15,537 nucleotides of DNA from Hamiltosporidium magnivora. Lineage: Eukaryota > Microsporidia > Dubosqiidae. The position numbers and the translations under genes are program-made. Where the stretch lies: the NCBI GenBank assembly GCA_004325065.1, contig PITI01000270.1:1-15537 (forward strand), given 5' to 3'. The notes below the pieces were generated by a model. That model saw nothing but the letters and a program-made list of their open reading frames with translations, was not told the DNA's origin and ran no database searches. This document shows positions 1 to 6,966 of this stretch, in pieces (the stretch's first letter is position 1; each line of letters starts with the position of its first letter).

Positions 1-4
1 TATA

Positions 5-60
5 ATACTTATAACTAAAGGGTGCTAATCATATACTTATAACCAAAGGGTGTTATTTAC
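5..60 (+). repeat. Two copies of a 28 bp GGGTG minisatellite unit at the window edge
   Basis: Two units beginning atacttataac follow each other with a period of exactly 28 bp (starts at 5 and 33; the gggtg core is at 20-24 and 48-52). The core is the same GGGTGTTA as in the arrays flanking RPA12, in the GGG orientation on the plus strand. The array probably continues to the left, outside the window. It lies directly upstream of the Nop9-like gene. Confidence 0.85.
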
Positions 61-68
61 ACTATCCT

Positions 69-124
69 TTACCCTTCCTTTTCTTTATATTTTTTCTTAT
101 AAAAATTTCTATTTAACCCCATAA
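69..124 (+). promoter_or_regulatory. C-rich promoter-like region of the Nop9-like gene
   Basis: The 14-mer ttacccttcctttt (69-82) recurs exactly in front of the RPA12 gene (2507-2520). A second C-run, cccc at 117-120, ends four bases before the ATG at 125. CCC-type motifs close to start codons are a described feature of microsporidian genes. Assigning this segment as the core promoter is inference from that knowledge and from the exact sharing between two unrelated genes. Confidence 0.5.
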
Positions 125-1981
125 ATGTCAGATATATTAAATTACTTTTTAAATGTTCAATTTGAAAATATAAAAGACACAGAAATTCTTCAAAACATAT
201 ATAATGAGATAAACAAAGATTTTAAAGAAATAATTCTTAACAGAGAATCGTGTTACCGATTAGAATCTCTTCTACAGAAAAGTAGTTGTGGTCAGTTACT
301 TGATTTTCTAAACAGTATTGATATAAAATATTTTATATGTAAGAAACTTGGATCTAGGATTTTAGAAAAAGTATTTACACTTCTGTTTATGCACATAAAT
401 GTGCATAAAAGCATAAAAATAGAAGAAATAGAAGTTTTTATAAAATTTCTAGAAAAAAACTTTTTAAAGTATTTTTATGATCCGTGTGGTACTTTCGTTA
501 TACGAGTTTATTTTCAAATTTTGTGTGGTAAATTCGTTTTTTACGATGCAGCACATCAGAAGCAATATGGAGTTAAAGATATAACTAATTGTAAATACAG
601 AGTACTTAAGTATTCAAATAATAAATCAAGAAAATATTCCAGAATAGATTCTAGGATAGATTCCAGAATAGATTCTAGGAATAATAAATCTCATGAATTA
701 AAATCACATAATTTAAATTCCAAATCCCTTAAACTGGATTCTAAGTCCAACAGTTTAGATTCTCATTCTCCTAAATCCAAATCTCTTAAATCCAAATCTC
801 TTAAATCAAATTTCCATAATTTAGATTATTTGTATAAGCTTTTAGAAAATGATATTTCTAATATTTTATCTCAAAAACACACTTCTCTTTCTCTTCTCAC
901 TTTACTTTTATGCATGCATAAAAAGAATAAAATTATAAAAAATATAAATATTTCCTATTTATGCGTAGAAAGACTAAAAGAACCTGTTTTTTCATATTTT
1001 TATGAAACTTTGATATCAAAAATGACACAGAAAAATCTTCTTTTTTTCTATAAAAAAATCAAACCATACTTCATACAACTATCTACACATCCTATTTCTA
1101 ATTATGTAATACAAACACTTATAAACACATTTACTTTAAAATATAAATTTTATTATTCACAAATTATAAAAAATTACCAATTATTTAATCGTAATTCTAA
1201 TATTTTATTAAATTTAGTTATTTGTCTACAAAAAGAAAATAAATACAGAAAAATACAAAAAATTATGCAAATTTTTTATTTTAAAAATGATTTTTTTGAA
1301 GAAGTACTCCTTATAAGAAGTAATGATAGATATGACAGTAAATTAGGTTTTAAAGATGATAGGTGTGACAGTAAATTGAATAATAAATTAGATGATAGAT
1401 ATGACAGTAAAAGAGATTTTAAAGATGATAGATATGACAGTAAATTGAATAATAAATTAGATGATAGATATGACAGTAAATTAGATGATAGATATGACAG
1501 TAAATTAGATGATAGATATGACAGTAAAAGAGATTTTAAAGATGATAGGTTTGATACTAAAAATAGTAAATTAGGTAAGAAAAATAATTTAGATACTAAT
1601 ATCAATATATCAGATACAAACTGTAATATTAATAGTCACTGTACTATTGATTCTAAGTTTGTTCAAATGACAGTAAATTTTCTGAAAAGTAAAGAAGAAA
1701 ATGAAATTACAAAAAATATAATTTTAGGATTTAAAAATAATTTTTCATTAAAATTTCTAGAAAATATAAATGGTTTAAAAATTGTATTGGCATTTTTACA
1801 AGGAAATACAGATTTAGAAAGTAAAAGATGGCTTGTTAATAATATATGTGATAGGTTATATTTACTTGGTAGAAATTATTATGGAATTGAAGTTTTAAAG
1901 TGTATGACACTTTATTGTGATTGGGATATGAAAAGAGAAATTTATAGTTTTGTAAGAAAAAGTAAAATGTTATTAAAATAG
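125..1981 (+). CDS. NOP9: Nop9-like pumilio-repeat nucleolar protein
   Basis: This 618-residue protein probably binds pre-rRNA through Puf helical repeats and helps 18S rRNA maturation in the nucleolus, as Nop9 does in yeast. Puf-like segments are recognisable: SCYRLESLL (42-50), LGSRILEKV (75-83), DPCGTFVIR (119-127) followed by ILCGK, which resembles the Nop9 pattern of His/Phe-Val-x-Arg then Leu-x-Gly, THPISNYVIQ (321-330), and a C-terminal FSLKFLENINGLKIVLAFL region (540-558). Two low-complexity insertions separate them: Ser/Lys-rich 170-230 with an SRID tandem, and 399-478 built of DDRYDSKL-type repeats. The ATG at 125 is the first in frame and follows a C-rich motif by four bases. Stop is TAG. 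The alternative is another Puf-family protein such as Puf6. Family membership is fairly secure; the exact orthology is inference from the DPCGTFVIR-to-ILCGK block. Confidence 0.72.
   Translation: MSDILNYFLNVQFENIKDTEILQNIYNEINKDFKEIILNRESCYRLESLLQKSSCGQLLDFLNSIDIKYFICKKLGSRILEKVFTLLFMHINVHKSIKIEEIEVFIKFLEKNFLKYFYDPCGTFVIRVYFQILCGKFVFYDAAHQKQYGVKDITNCKYRVLKYSNNKSRKYSRIDSRIDSRIDSRNNKSHELKSHNLNSKSLKLDSKSNSLDSHSPKSKSLKSKSLKSNFHNLDYLYKLLENDISNILSQKHTSLSLLTLLLCMHKKNKIIKNINISYLCVERLKEPVFSYFYETLISKMTQKNLLFFYKKIKPYFIQLSTHPISNYVIQTLINTFTLKYKFYYSQIIKNYQLFNRNSNILLNLVICLQKENKYRKIQKIMQIFYFKNDFFEEVLLIRSNDRYDSKLGFKDDRCDSKLNNKLDDRYDSKRDFKDDRYDSKLNNKLDDRYDSKLDDRYDSKLDDRYDSKRDFKDDRFDTKNSKLGKKNNLDTNINISDTNCNINSHCTIDSKFVQMTVNFLKSKEENEITKNIILGFKNNFSLKFLENINGLKIVLAFLQGNTDLESKRWLVNNICDRLYLLGRNYYGIEVLKCMTLYCDWDMKREIYSFVRKSKMLLK
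635..814 (+). repeat. In-frame Ser/Lys-rich repeat in the Nop9-like gene
   Basis: Short tandem motifs encode SRID repeated three times (residues 172-183), then degenerate KSxSLK units (about 194-228). It falls between Puf-like segments, where a disordered loop is tolerated. The reading frame stays open throughout. Confidence 0.75.
1319..1558 (+). repeat. 24 bp in-frame minisatellite encoding DDRYDSKL
   Basis: A 24 bp unit coding for DDRYDSKL occurs as consecutive copies at 1460, 1484 and 1508. Longer composite units with NNKLDDRYDSK and RDFKDDRYDSK surround it (residues 399-478). Nearly identical DNA between copies points to recent expansion or homogenisation. The region is strongly charged and likely disordered. 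It also creates a spurious 109-codon open frame on the opposite strand (1276-1605), which is a shadow. Confidence 0.9.
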
Positions 1982-2140
1982 AAATTAATATTTATTTTGT
2001 TTTTATTTATTTTTTTAAATATTTTTTTAAAATTGACAAGGAATTTCTATTTTATTGTTATTTTTATTGTTTTAAAAAAGGATGTGATACCTTTAAATGA
2101 TACTTTTATAAATTAAACCTTTTATTTTCTATCTACTTGA

Positions 2141-2490
2141 TTAACACCCTTTTGTTTATTTGACTTATGTTTAACACCCTCTTTTGTTTATTTGACTTAT
2201 ATTTAACACCCTATTAATTACTATCCTTATACTTAACACCCTCTTAATTACTAGTCTTATGTTTAACACCCTCTTTTGTTTATTTGACTTATATTTAACA
2301 CCCTTTTGTTAATACTCTTATGTTTAACACCCTCTTAATTACTAGTCTTATGGTTAACACCCTCTTTTGTTTATTTGACTTATACTTAACACCCCTTTAA
2401 TCAATACTCTTATATTTAACACCCATTTATACATCACCTATAAATTTAACACCCCTTTATACACTACCCTTATGTTTAACACCCCACCCC
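2141..2490 (-). repeat. Minisatellite array, TTAACACCC orientation, 12 copies upstream of RPA12
   Basis: TTAACACC cores start at 2141, 2171, 2203, 2233, 2263, 2295, 2324, 2354, 2386, 2416, 2446 and 2476. Spacing is 29-32 bp, and two spacer types alternate: one with ttttgtttatttgactta, one with ttaattactagtctta. The last units (2446-2490) have spacers resembling the reverse complement of the array beyond RPA12. The array ends about 40 bp before the RPA12 start. The 1982-2140 stretch before it is plain AT-rich 3' flank of the Nop9-like gene. Confidence 0.95.
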
Positions 2491-2506
2491 CTTTATTACT
2501 ACATTA

Positions 2507-2529
2507 TTACCCTTCCTTTTTATTTCCTT
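2507..2529 (+). promoter_or_regulatory. C-rich promoter-like region of RPA12
   Basis: The 14-mer ttacccttcctttt (2507-2520), identical to bases 69-82 in front of the Nop9-like gene, ends nine bases before the ATG at 2530. The short spacing fits the very short 5' leaders reported in microsporidia. Function is inferred from position and sharing. Confidence 0.5.
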
Positions 2530-2832
2530 ATGTTTTGTATGTGTGGAACGTTACTACAAATAAAAAAAGAAGGAGAAACGGTTATTTGTAAGAAATGTGG
2601 TAAAAGTGTAAAAATAAATAAAATAGAACCTTTTATAATAGAAAAGGTATTTAATAATGAAGAGGTAGTAAATACAAGAAATAAAGTGAAAGGAGCTAAG
2701 ATTAAAGAAAGGTGTCCTTCTTGTGATAGCAATGAGATGTTTTATAATGTTATACAGCTTAGATCTGTAGATGAAGGACAGACTGTTTTTTATGAGTGTG
2801 AATGTGGTTATAAAATGAAGATAGATAGTTAA
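2530..2832 (+). CDS. RPA12: RNA polymerase I subunit RPA12 (A12.2)
   Basis: This 100-residue protein is the small two-zinc-ribbon subunit of RNA polymerase I. Its C-terminal TFIIS-like ribbon supports RNA cleavage and transcript termination on rDNA. The N-terminal ribbon has C3, C5, C20 and C23; the C-terminal ribbon has C62, C65, C90 and C92. The hairpin QLRSVDEGQTVFY (76-88) carries the acidic pair D81-E82 and matches the Pol I form (QLRSADEGxTVFY). The Pol III paralogue has a different hairpin and the Pol II subunit lacks this DE pair. Length is slightly below yeast RPA12 (about 125). The ATG puts the first cysteine at residue 3, and no upstream in-frame codons add cysteines. One oddity is that the first knuckle of ribbon 1 and the last of ribbon 2 are CxCG rather than CxxCG. 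Stop is TAA. It is flanked on both sides by oppositely oriented minisatellite arrays. Confidence 0.93.
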   Translation: MFCMCGTLLQIKKEGETVICKKCGKSVKINKIEPFIIEKVFNNEEVVNTRNKVKGAKIKERCPSCDSNEMFYNVIQLRSVDEGQTVFYECECGYKMKIDS

Positions 2833-3290
2833 AGGGCAGTGAGGATGAGGGGTGTTAAGATAGAGAGTAGTGGATAAATGGGTGTTAATATATAGAGTAG
2901 TGGGTAAATGGGTGTTATAAATAGAGTAGTGGATAAAGGGTAGTGAGGATGAGGGGGTGTTATTATAAAGAGTAGTGGATAAAGGGGTGTTATTATAAAG
3001 AGTCGTGGATAAAGGGGTGTTATTATATAGAGTAGTGGATAAAGGGTCTTAAATTTATGTACATATATTTATAGGGGTGTTAAGTTGTGGACTAATATAT
3101 TAAGAGGCGTTAAGTTATCTACTTTTATTTAAAGGGGTATTAAGTATTCTACTTATACTCATAGGGGTGTTAATTTTTAGAGTAATATTTAAAGGGGTGT
3201 AAAATATCAGAAGAATATATATAGGGGTGTTAATTATAACACCGTTAGTTAAAGGGGTGTTAAGTATATGTACTTATAAATTATAAGAAT
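2833..3290 (+). repeat. Minisatellite array, GGGTGTTAA orientation, about 14 copies downstream of RPA12
   Basis: Cores start at 2850, 2880, 2910, 2955, 2985, 3015, 3044, 3075, 3105, 3135, 3165, 3195, 3225 and 3255, almost strictly 30 bp apart from 2955 on. Ten keep GGGTGTTA; those at 3044, 3105, 3135 and 3195 are variants. A block beginning aaaggg, then agtgaggatgag, occurs at 2831 and again at 2936, giving the one irregular 45 bp step. The first units carry the spacer agtagtggataaa; later units diverge. It starts immediately after the RPA12 stop codon and is inverted relative to the upstream array. Confidence 0.95.
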
Positions 3291-3611
3291 ATTATATCGC
3301 TTTGTTTATGCGTTATATCTTTAATATTAAATAAATTAAAAATTAATTTTTTTAAAAAATAAAATAAATTTAACTTTTAGAGATAAATTTTAAATGATAA
3401 AATACTTTTTAATTCTTTCTAAATTTTTGTAATCTATTCCTAAAGCATGCTCTTATAATATATTCCTCTTTTATTCCTATAATCCCTTCTTATAATCTAT
3501 TCATCTTTTATTCCTAGAATCCATTAATATAATCCATTCCTATAATCCATTTCTATAATTCATTCGTTTATTTCCCCTTTGAAATTATATTTCTCACATT
3601 TTTTTTACTTC
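3291..3611. other. Gene-free AT-rich gap with degenerate TATAATCCATTCC repeats
   Basis: Bases 3291-3425 are plain AT-rich sequence. From about 3430 to 3565 a degenerate short repeat of the type tataatccattcc occurs at least seven times, including a 37 bp step between near-copies starting at 3454 and 3491. This is the 3' flank of the desaturase (minus strand). No open frame or RNA signature was seen. Confidence 0.6.
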
Positions 3612-5075
3612 TTACTTTTCTTCCAATTCTCGTATTTTATACTTACGTGCTGCCATGTGAATATCTAATGGTCTTGCTACTCTACTTTGTGGTCCATAAA
3701 CATCTTCAACAACAAATCTGTAAAGAATAGAAAACCATGAGAAATGTCTGTTAAATCGAGAATAATATTCATTTGCTATCTGATTAACTTGAGGAAGTTT
3801 ATCCCAGGGTATAGCCATGAAATCGTGATGTTCATTATGGTATCCAATATTAAGAAATACTTTATTTAAAGATCCGTAATACGAGTAAGTTTCCTGGCCG
3901 TCACTAAAAGTAAAATGTTCCTGTATCAAGTGTGCAGCAGCTGGATGTATAGAATATCCCAACCAACTAGAACATGCTATAAATCCAATTGCTTTAATCC
4001 CCATGAAATGAAAAATGAGTAAAATAAATATTATATGCGTACCTAAATTAATAATTTCCTCTTTTGTTATCTTTTTTCGTATAAATGTACTTCTTATAAC
4101 GTAAAATACTGGATAAATTATAATGTAAAATATTTTCATAAATTTGTTTCCTTCCACTAATTTTATTTCTAAGTCTAATGGAAGATCTGGGTCTTTATCT
4201 TTTACACCAAGAAAAGCGTGATGATCTAAATGGTACTTTTTAAAGGAACCAGATATTGGTATTATAAGCATTATATTTGATATAAATCCAAGTATTCTGT
4301 TTTCGAGTTGAGATTTGGCTGCTAGGTTGTGACTACACTCGTGTATTAAAATACCAGATAAGGCAGAAAACGAACCGCCGTAAATGTATGAAAATAGTAG
4401 AAATAAATACCATTTTTTTATATAAAAAGTACAAAAATATGTGCCACAGAGAAATAGAAATACGGAGATTAAAATTATGTATTTTGTTTTCTTTGAATAT
4501 CCGTATAGATTTGATATTTGTGGATACTTTTTTAAAATAATTCTTTTTCTTTTTATGTGTGGCTCGTCGTACGTATCATAAGCAAATGTTCTGTCTTTGT
4601 ATGGTATTGATTTCTTCCAAAAACCTTTAAAATCACCACTTCTTTCATCATAAATTATTTTTTTGTTGTCTTCTTTCTCTGGTTTTAGAATATTTTTTTT
4701 ATTTTTTATTTCTTTTTTACCATCTGTTTGTTCATTTATTTCTTTTTTATTATTCGTTGATAATTTATTTTTTGAATTATTACTGTTAGTTGGTACTTTA
4801 TTTATCGATTCTTTACTATCAGTTAGTACTTTTTTCTTTTCTTTTTTATTATTCATTGATGGTTCATTTATTGATTCTTTACTTTTACTTCCTGGTTCAT
4901 TTATTGATTCTCTACTATCAGTTAGTACTTTATTTATTGACTTTTTATTATTCATTGATGGTTCATTTATAGATTCTTTACTTTTATTACTTACACTCTC
5001 TTTCTTATTACTTTCTTCTTTTTCTTTATTTGTTATATCTTTAAGAATATTTTTTCTTTCATTTCTATTTCTCAT
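3612..5075 (-). CDS. DES1: Sphingolipid delta-4 desaturase (dihydroceramide desaturase)
   Basis: A membrane di-iron desaturase of the ER that introduces the 4,5-trans double bond of the sphingoid base (dihydroceramide to ceramide). The three histidine boxes are intact: HECSH (245-249), HLDHH (282-286) and HNEHH (413-417). Family blocks surround them: YDEPHIKRKR then KYPQISNLYG (169-192, N-terminal lipid-desaturase segment), GQETYSYYGSLN (393-404) and LNIGYHNEHHDF (408-419). Hydrophobic membrane segments lie near 199-218, 222-240, 261-277, 314-330 and 342-372. The conserved core (about 148-487) matches the usual length of about 320-340 residues. In front is an unusual 147-residue Lys/Ser/Asn-rich extension with tandem repeats and no internal Met between residue 75 and the core, so it seems to be truly part of the protein. 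No CCC motif is seen near this start. Stop is TAA. Confidence 0.94.
   Translation of the reverse strand: MRNRNERKNILKDITNKEKEESNKKESVSNKSKESINEPSMNNKKSINKVLTDSRESINEPGSKSKESINEPSMNNKKEKKKVLTDSKESINKVPTNSNNSKNKLSTNNKKEINEQTDGKKEIKNKKNILKPEKEDNKKIIYDERSGDFKGFWKKSIPYKDRTFAYDTYDEPHIKRKRIILKKYPQISNLYGYSKKTKYIILISVFLFLCGTYFCTFYIKKWYLFLLFSYIYGGSFSALSGILIHECSHNLAAKSQLENRILGFISNIMLIIPISGSFKKYHLDHHAFLGVKDKDPDLPLDLEIKLVEGNKFMKIFYIIIYPVFYVIRSTFIRKKITKEEIINLGTHIIFILLIFHFMGIKAIGFIACSSWLGYSIHPAAAHLIQEHFTFSDGQETYSYYGSLNKVFLNIGYHNEHHDFMAIPWDKLPQVNQIANEYYSRFNRHFSWFSILYRFVVEDVYGPQSRVARPLDIHMAARKYKIRELEEK
4784..4982 (-). repeat. 99 bp in-frame tandem repeat in the desaturase N-terminal extension
   Basis: SKESINEPSMNNKK occurs at residues 32-45 and 65-78, a 33-residue (99 bp) period, with KVLTDSxESIN between. 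Shorter ESIN- and KVPTNS-type echoes follow. The repeat lies wholly within the non-catalytic extension. Confidence 0.85.
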
Positions 5076-5207
5076 TTATATTTCGTAATATTTTTTTTTC
5101 ATTTATATTTTACATATAATTCATACTCCAATGATATTGAAACAATCTCCTTAATTAAATATATCTTTGTATTAAATTACTATATTTAGAAATATTAAAT
5201 CATCAGG

Positions 5208-5225
5208 ATTTCTATATATAGAAAT
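5208..5225. repeat. 18 bp perfect palindrome
   Basis: atttctatatatagaaat reads the same on both strands. It lies just before the 74 bp tandem repeat and about 130 bp upstream of the desaturase start. It could be a dimeric-protein binding site, but palindromes of A and T are common in such DNA. Confidence 0.5.
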
Positions 5226-5233
5226 ATAAAATC

Positions 5234-5394
5234 TTATTGGTTATAAAATAATACTTTGTAAGTAAGCAAAGAGAATCGGAAGAGGAAATAAAAAATATTC
5301 TAAAATGTTATTGGTTATTGAATAATACTTTGTAAATAAGGAAAGAGAATCGGAAGAGGAAATAAAAAATATTCTGAAATGTTATTGGTTATTT
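5234..5394. repeat. 74 bp tandem repeat, just over two copies
   Basis: Units start with ttattggttat at 5234, 5308 and 5382 (period exactly 74 bp). The two full copies differ at only a few positions and share gagaatcggaagaggaaa, unusually GC-rich for this region. A degraded copy may precede 5234. Neither strand has an open frame through it. Confidence 0.93.
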
Positions 5395-5479
5395 AAACTG
5401 AATATAATTAAAGTGAAATTGGAAAAAAAAAGTAAAATATTTAGAAAAATATGTTTAATTATAAGTAAATATTAATTCT

Positions 5480-6955
5480 CTAAAAATATTCATCAATAAT
5501 ATCTAAAATCTCTGATATTTTAGATTTCTTTAAAACTAAATTATTTAAACCATTTTTATATTCTTTATTTCTATTCATCCCATATCTAAGATTTATTATT
5601 GGTTGTATTAAATTATTAGTAATTCTATCGTTACAGTTAAATGATTTAATATATTTAATAAATACTTCTTTAATAAAATCTGTATTACTATTAATAGTAT
5701 CTATACAATTGATAGTATTTTTTGGATCTATATTAGAATCTGTAATACTTGAATAATTTGTAATGTTTGTATAATCTGTAAAACTTGTGTAATCTGTGGT
5801 GTTCTTTCTCGTGTGGTAATTTTCTTTATTCTCTTTAACATTATATTTCTCTTTGTTGTATTGAGTTATGTACTCTTCTATTTGTTTGAAAATGAATACA
5901 TTTTTAACTGCGGCTCTTCCTATCATTAATCCATCTAAATTATAAATTTTATGAATATCTTGAATTACTTTGATATTTCCATTCAGATGTATAAAAATAT
6001 CAGGAAATTCAGATTTTAATTGATATAAATATTCATATTTAAGTTGTGGTATATTTCTATTATCTTTGGGTGAAATACCATTCAACCAACATTTTCTAGC
6101 GTGTACGTAGAAGATACGACACGGTGTGTGACAAAATATCTGAGATATAAAGTTTTTAAACCAGGAATATGTATCATGTTCGTCTACACCTATTCTACAC
6201 TTGATACTGAGTACAGTGTTGGTGTATTGATGTGTAGTGTTTATTATATTAATTATGGTTTGTACGTTTTTCATAAGAATGGCGCCGAAACAGCCTTTTT
6301 TAACTTTTGTGCTGGGACAGCCACAATTAAGATTGAAGTTTTTAAAGCCAAGTAATTTGAGCTTTTGTACGGCAAGTATAATTTTTTCGGGGTCGGAACC
6401 TCCCAATTGCACAACTGTGTTTGTGGTTGGAAGACCTATTTTATTTAAAATATAGTCGTTATCGTTATTTATTATTGTGTTGTCTACTATCATTTCTGTG
6501 AAAAGAATAGCGGTTGGAGAAATTATTGAGAGTAGTTTTCTGAAGTTTGGTGTGGTTACTTTCAACATTGGTGCTAAACTAAGTATTGGTGGTTTCGATT
6601 GTAAATAATTGTTACTGTTTATTGTTTTACTTTCTAATCTAGTCATGTAATAATCATATAGTTGTGATTCAGATAGAGGAGATTGTTCTTTGTCATTTTC
6701 TGTTTGTTTATTTATTGAAGTTTCTATTGTGGAATCTAAAGAGTAGAAAAGTTTGCTTGAACAAAGATTTTCACACTTATTTTCCAAAGAGATATTTAAA
6801 GAATTATTTACGTCGAAAGTAGGAAAGTTCTCACAATTATTTTCCATTTTAAAATCTTTTTTATTTTCCAAAGAGATATTTAAAGAATCTGGTAAGTCAT
6901 ATTTAGGAGAGTTTTCACAATTATTTGCCATTTTAAAATCTTTTAAACCCCTCAT
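5480..6955 (-). CDS. tRNA-dihydrouridine synthase, DusA type
   Basis: A 491-residue FMN enzyme that reduces uridine to dihydrouridine in the tRNA D-loop using NAD(P)H. The TIM-barrel core begins LSLAPMLKVTTPNFR (125-139). It continues with TEM (153-155), VVQLGGSDPE (181-190), NLNCGCPSTKVKKGCFGA (208-225; catalytic acid Cys213), SIKCRIGVDEHD (250-261), VHARKCWLNGISPKDNR (284-300), HLNGNIK (323-329) and GLMIGRAAVKN (342-352). HARKxWLxGxSPKxNRxIPxL and QLGGSDP are hallmarks of the DusA subfamily rather than Dus1-4/DusB. A low-complexity insert (about 370-425) splits the barrel from the C-terminal helical tRNA-binding part. The N-terminal 120 residues are Asn/Ser-rich with a tandem duplication. 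A CCCTCC motif abuts the ATG. A second in-frame ATG at codon 9 is possible. Stop is TAG. Confidence 0.93.
   Translation of the reverse strand: MRGLKDFKMANNCENSPKYDLPDSLNISLENKKDFKMENNCENFPTFDVNNSLNISLENKCENLCSSKLFYSLDSTIETSINKQTENDKEQSPLSESQLYDYYMTRLESKTINSNNYLQSKPPILSLAPMLKVTTPNFRKLLSIISPTAILFTEMIVDNTIINNDNDYILNKIGLPTTNTVVQLGGSDPEKIILAVQKLKLLGFKNFNLNCGCPSTKVKKGCFGAILMKNVQTIINIINTTHQYTNTVLSIKCRIGVDEHDTYSWFKNFISQIFCHTPCRIFYVHARKCWLNGISPKDNRNIPQLKYEYLYQLKSEFPDIFIHLNGNIKVIQDIHKIYNLDGLMIGRAAVKNVFIFKQIEEYITQYNKEKYNVKENKENYHTRKNTTDYTSFTDYTNITNYSSITDSNIDPKNTINCIDTINSNTDFIKEVFIKYIKSFNCNDRITNNLIQPIINLRYGMNRNKEYKNGLNNLVLKKSKISEILDIIDEYF
6767..6945 (-). repeat. 84 bp in-frame tandem duplication at the Dus N-terminus
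   Basis: aaaatctttt occurs at 6851 and 6935, and ttttccaaagagatattt at 6780 and 6864: an 84 bp period, or 28 residues. In protein terms KDFKMANNCENSP...SLNISLENK (5-32) is followed by KDFKMENNCENFP...SLNISLENK (33-60), then a third start, CENLC. The copies precede the catalytic barrel. Confidence 0.9.
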
Positions 6956-6966
6956 GGAGGGATTAG
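6956..6966 (-). promoter_or_regulatory. C-rich motif adjoining the Dus start codon
   Basis: Read on the minus strand, taatccctcc runs directly into the ATG at 6955. This is the CCC-type signal also seen before the Nop9-like and RPA12 genes, and it supports the chosen start over the ATG at codon 9. Confidence 0.45.

Larger units (their letters stand above)
5089..5479. other. Intergenic gap between the desaturase start and the Dus 3' end
   Basis: About 390 bp without a gene. It should hold the desaturase promoter (upstream on the minus strand), but no C-rich motif is visible next to that start. It contains an 18 bp palindrome (5208-5225) and a 74 bp tandem repeat (5234-5394), listed separately. 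The rest is plain AT-rich DNA. Confidence 0.6.

Noticed and set aside
1276..1605. 109-codon open frame on the minus strand opposite the Nop9-like gene
   Set aside because: It is created by the 24 bp coding minisatellite on the plus strand and consists only of a Leu/Ser repeat; a shadow frame.
2833..3290. G-quadruplex or telomere-like nature of the GGGTGTTAA array
   Set aside because: G-runs are about 30 bp apart, too far for a standard quadruplex, and the unit is not a known telomere repeat and lies internal to genes.
2141..3290. CRISPR array interpretation of the 30 bp periodic repeats
   Set aside because: The units are degenerate over their whole length without unique spacers, the conserved core is only 9 bp, no cas genes are present, and the context is eukaryotic.
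4663..5088. 141-codon plus-strand frame rich in Phe, Leu and Ser
   Set aside because: Antisense shadow of the Lys/Asn/Ser repeat extension of the desaturase.
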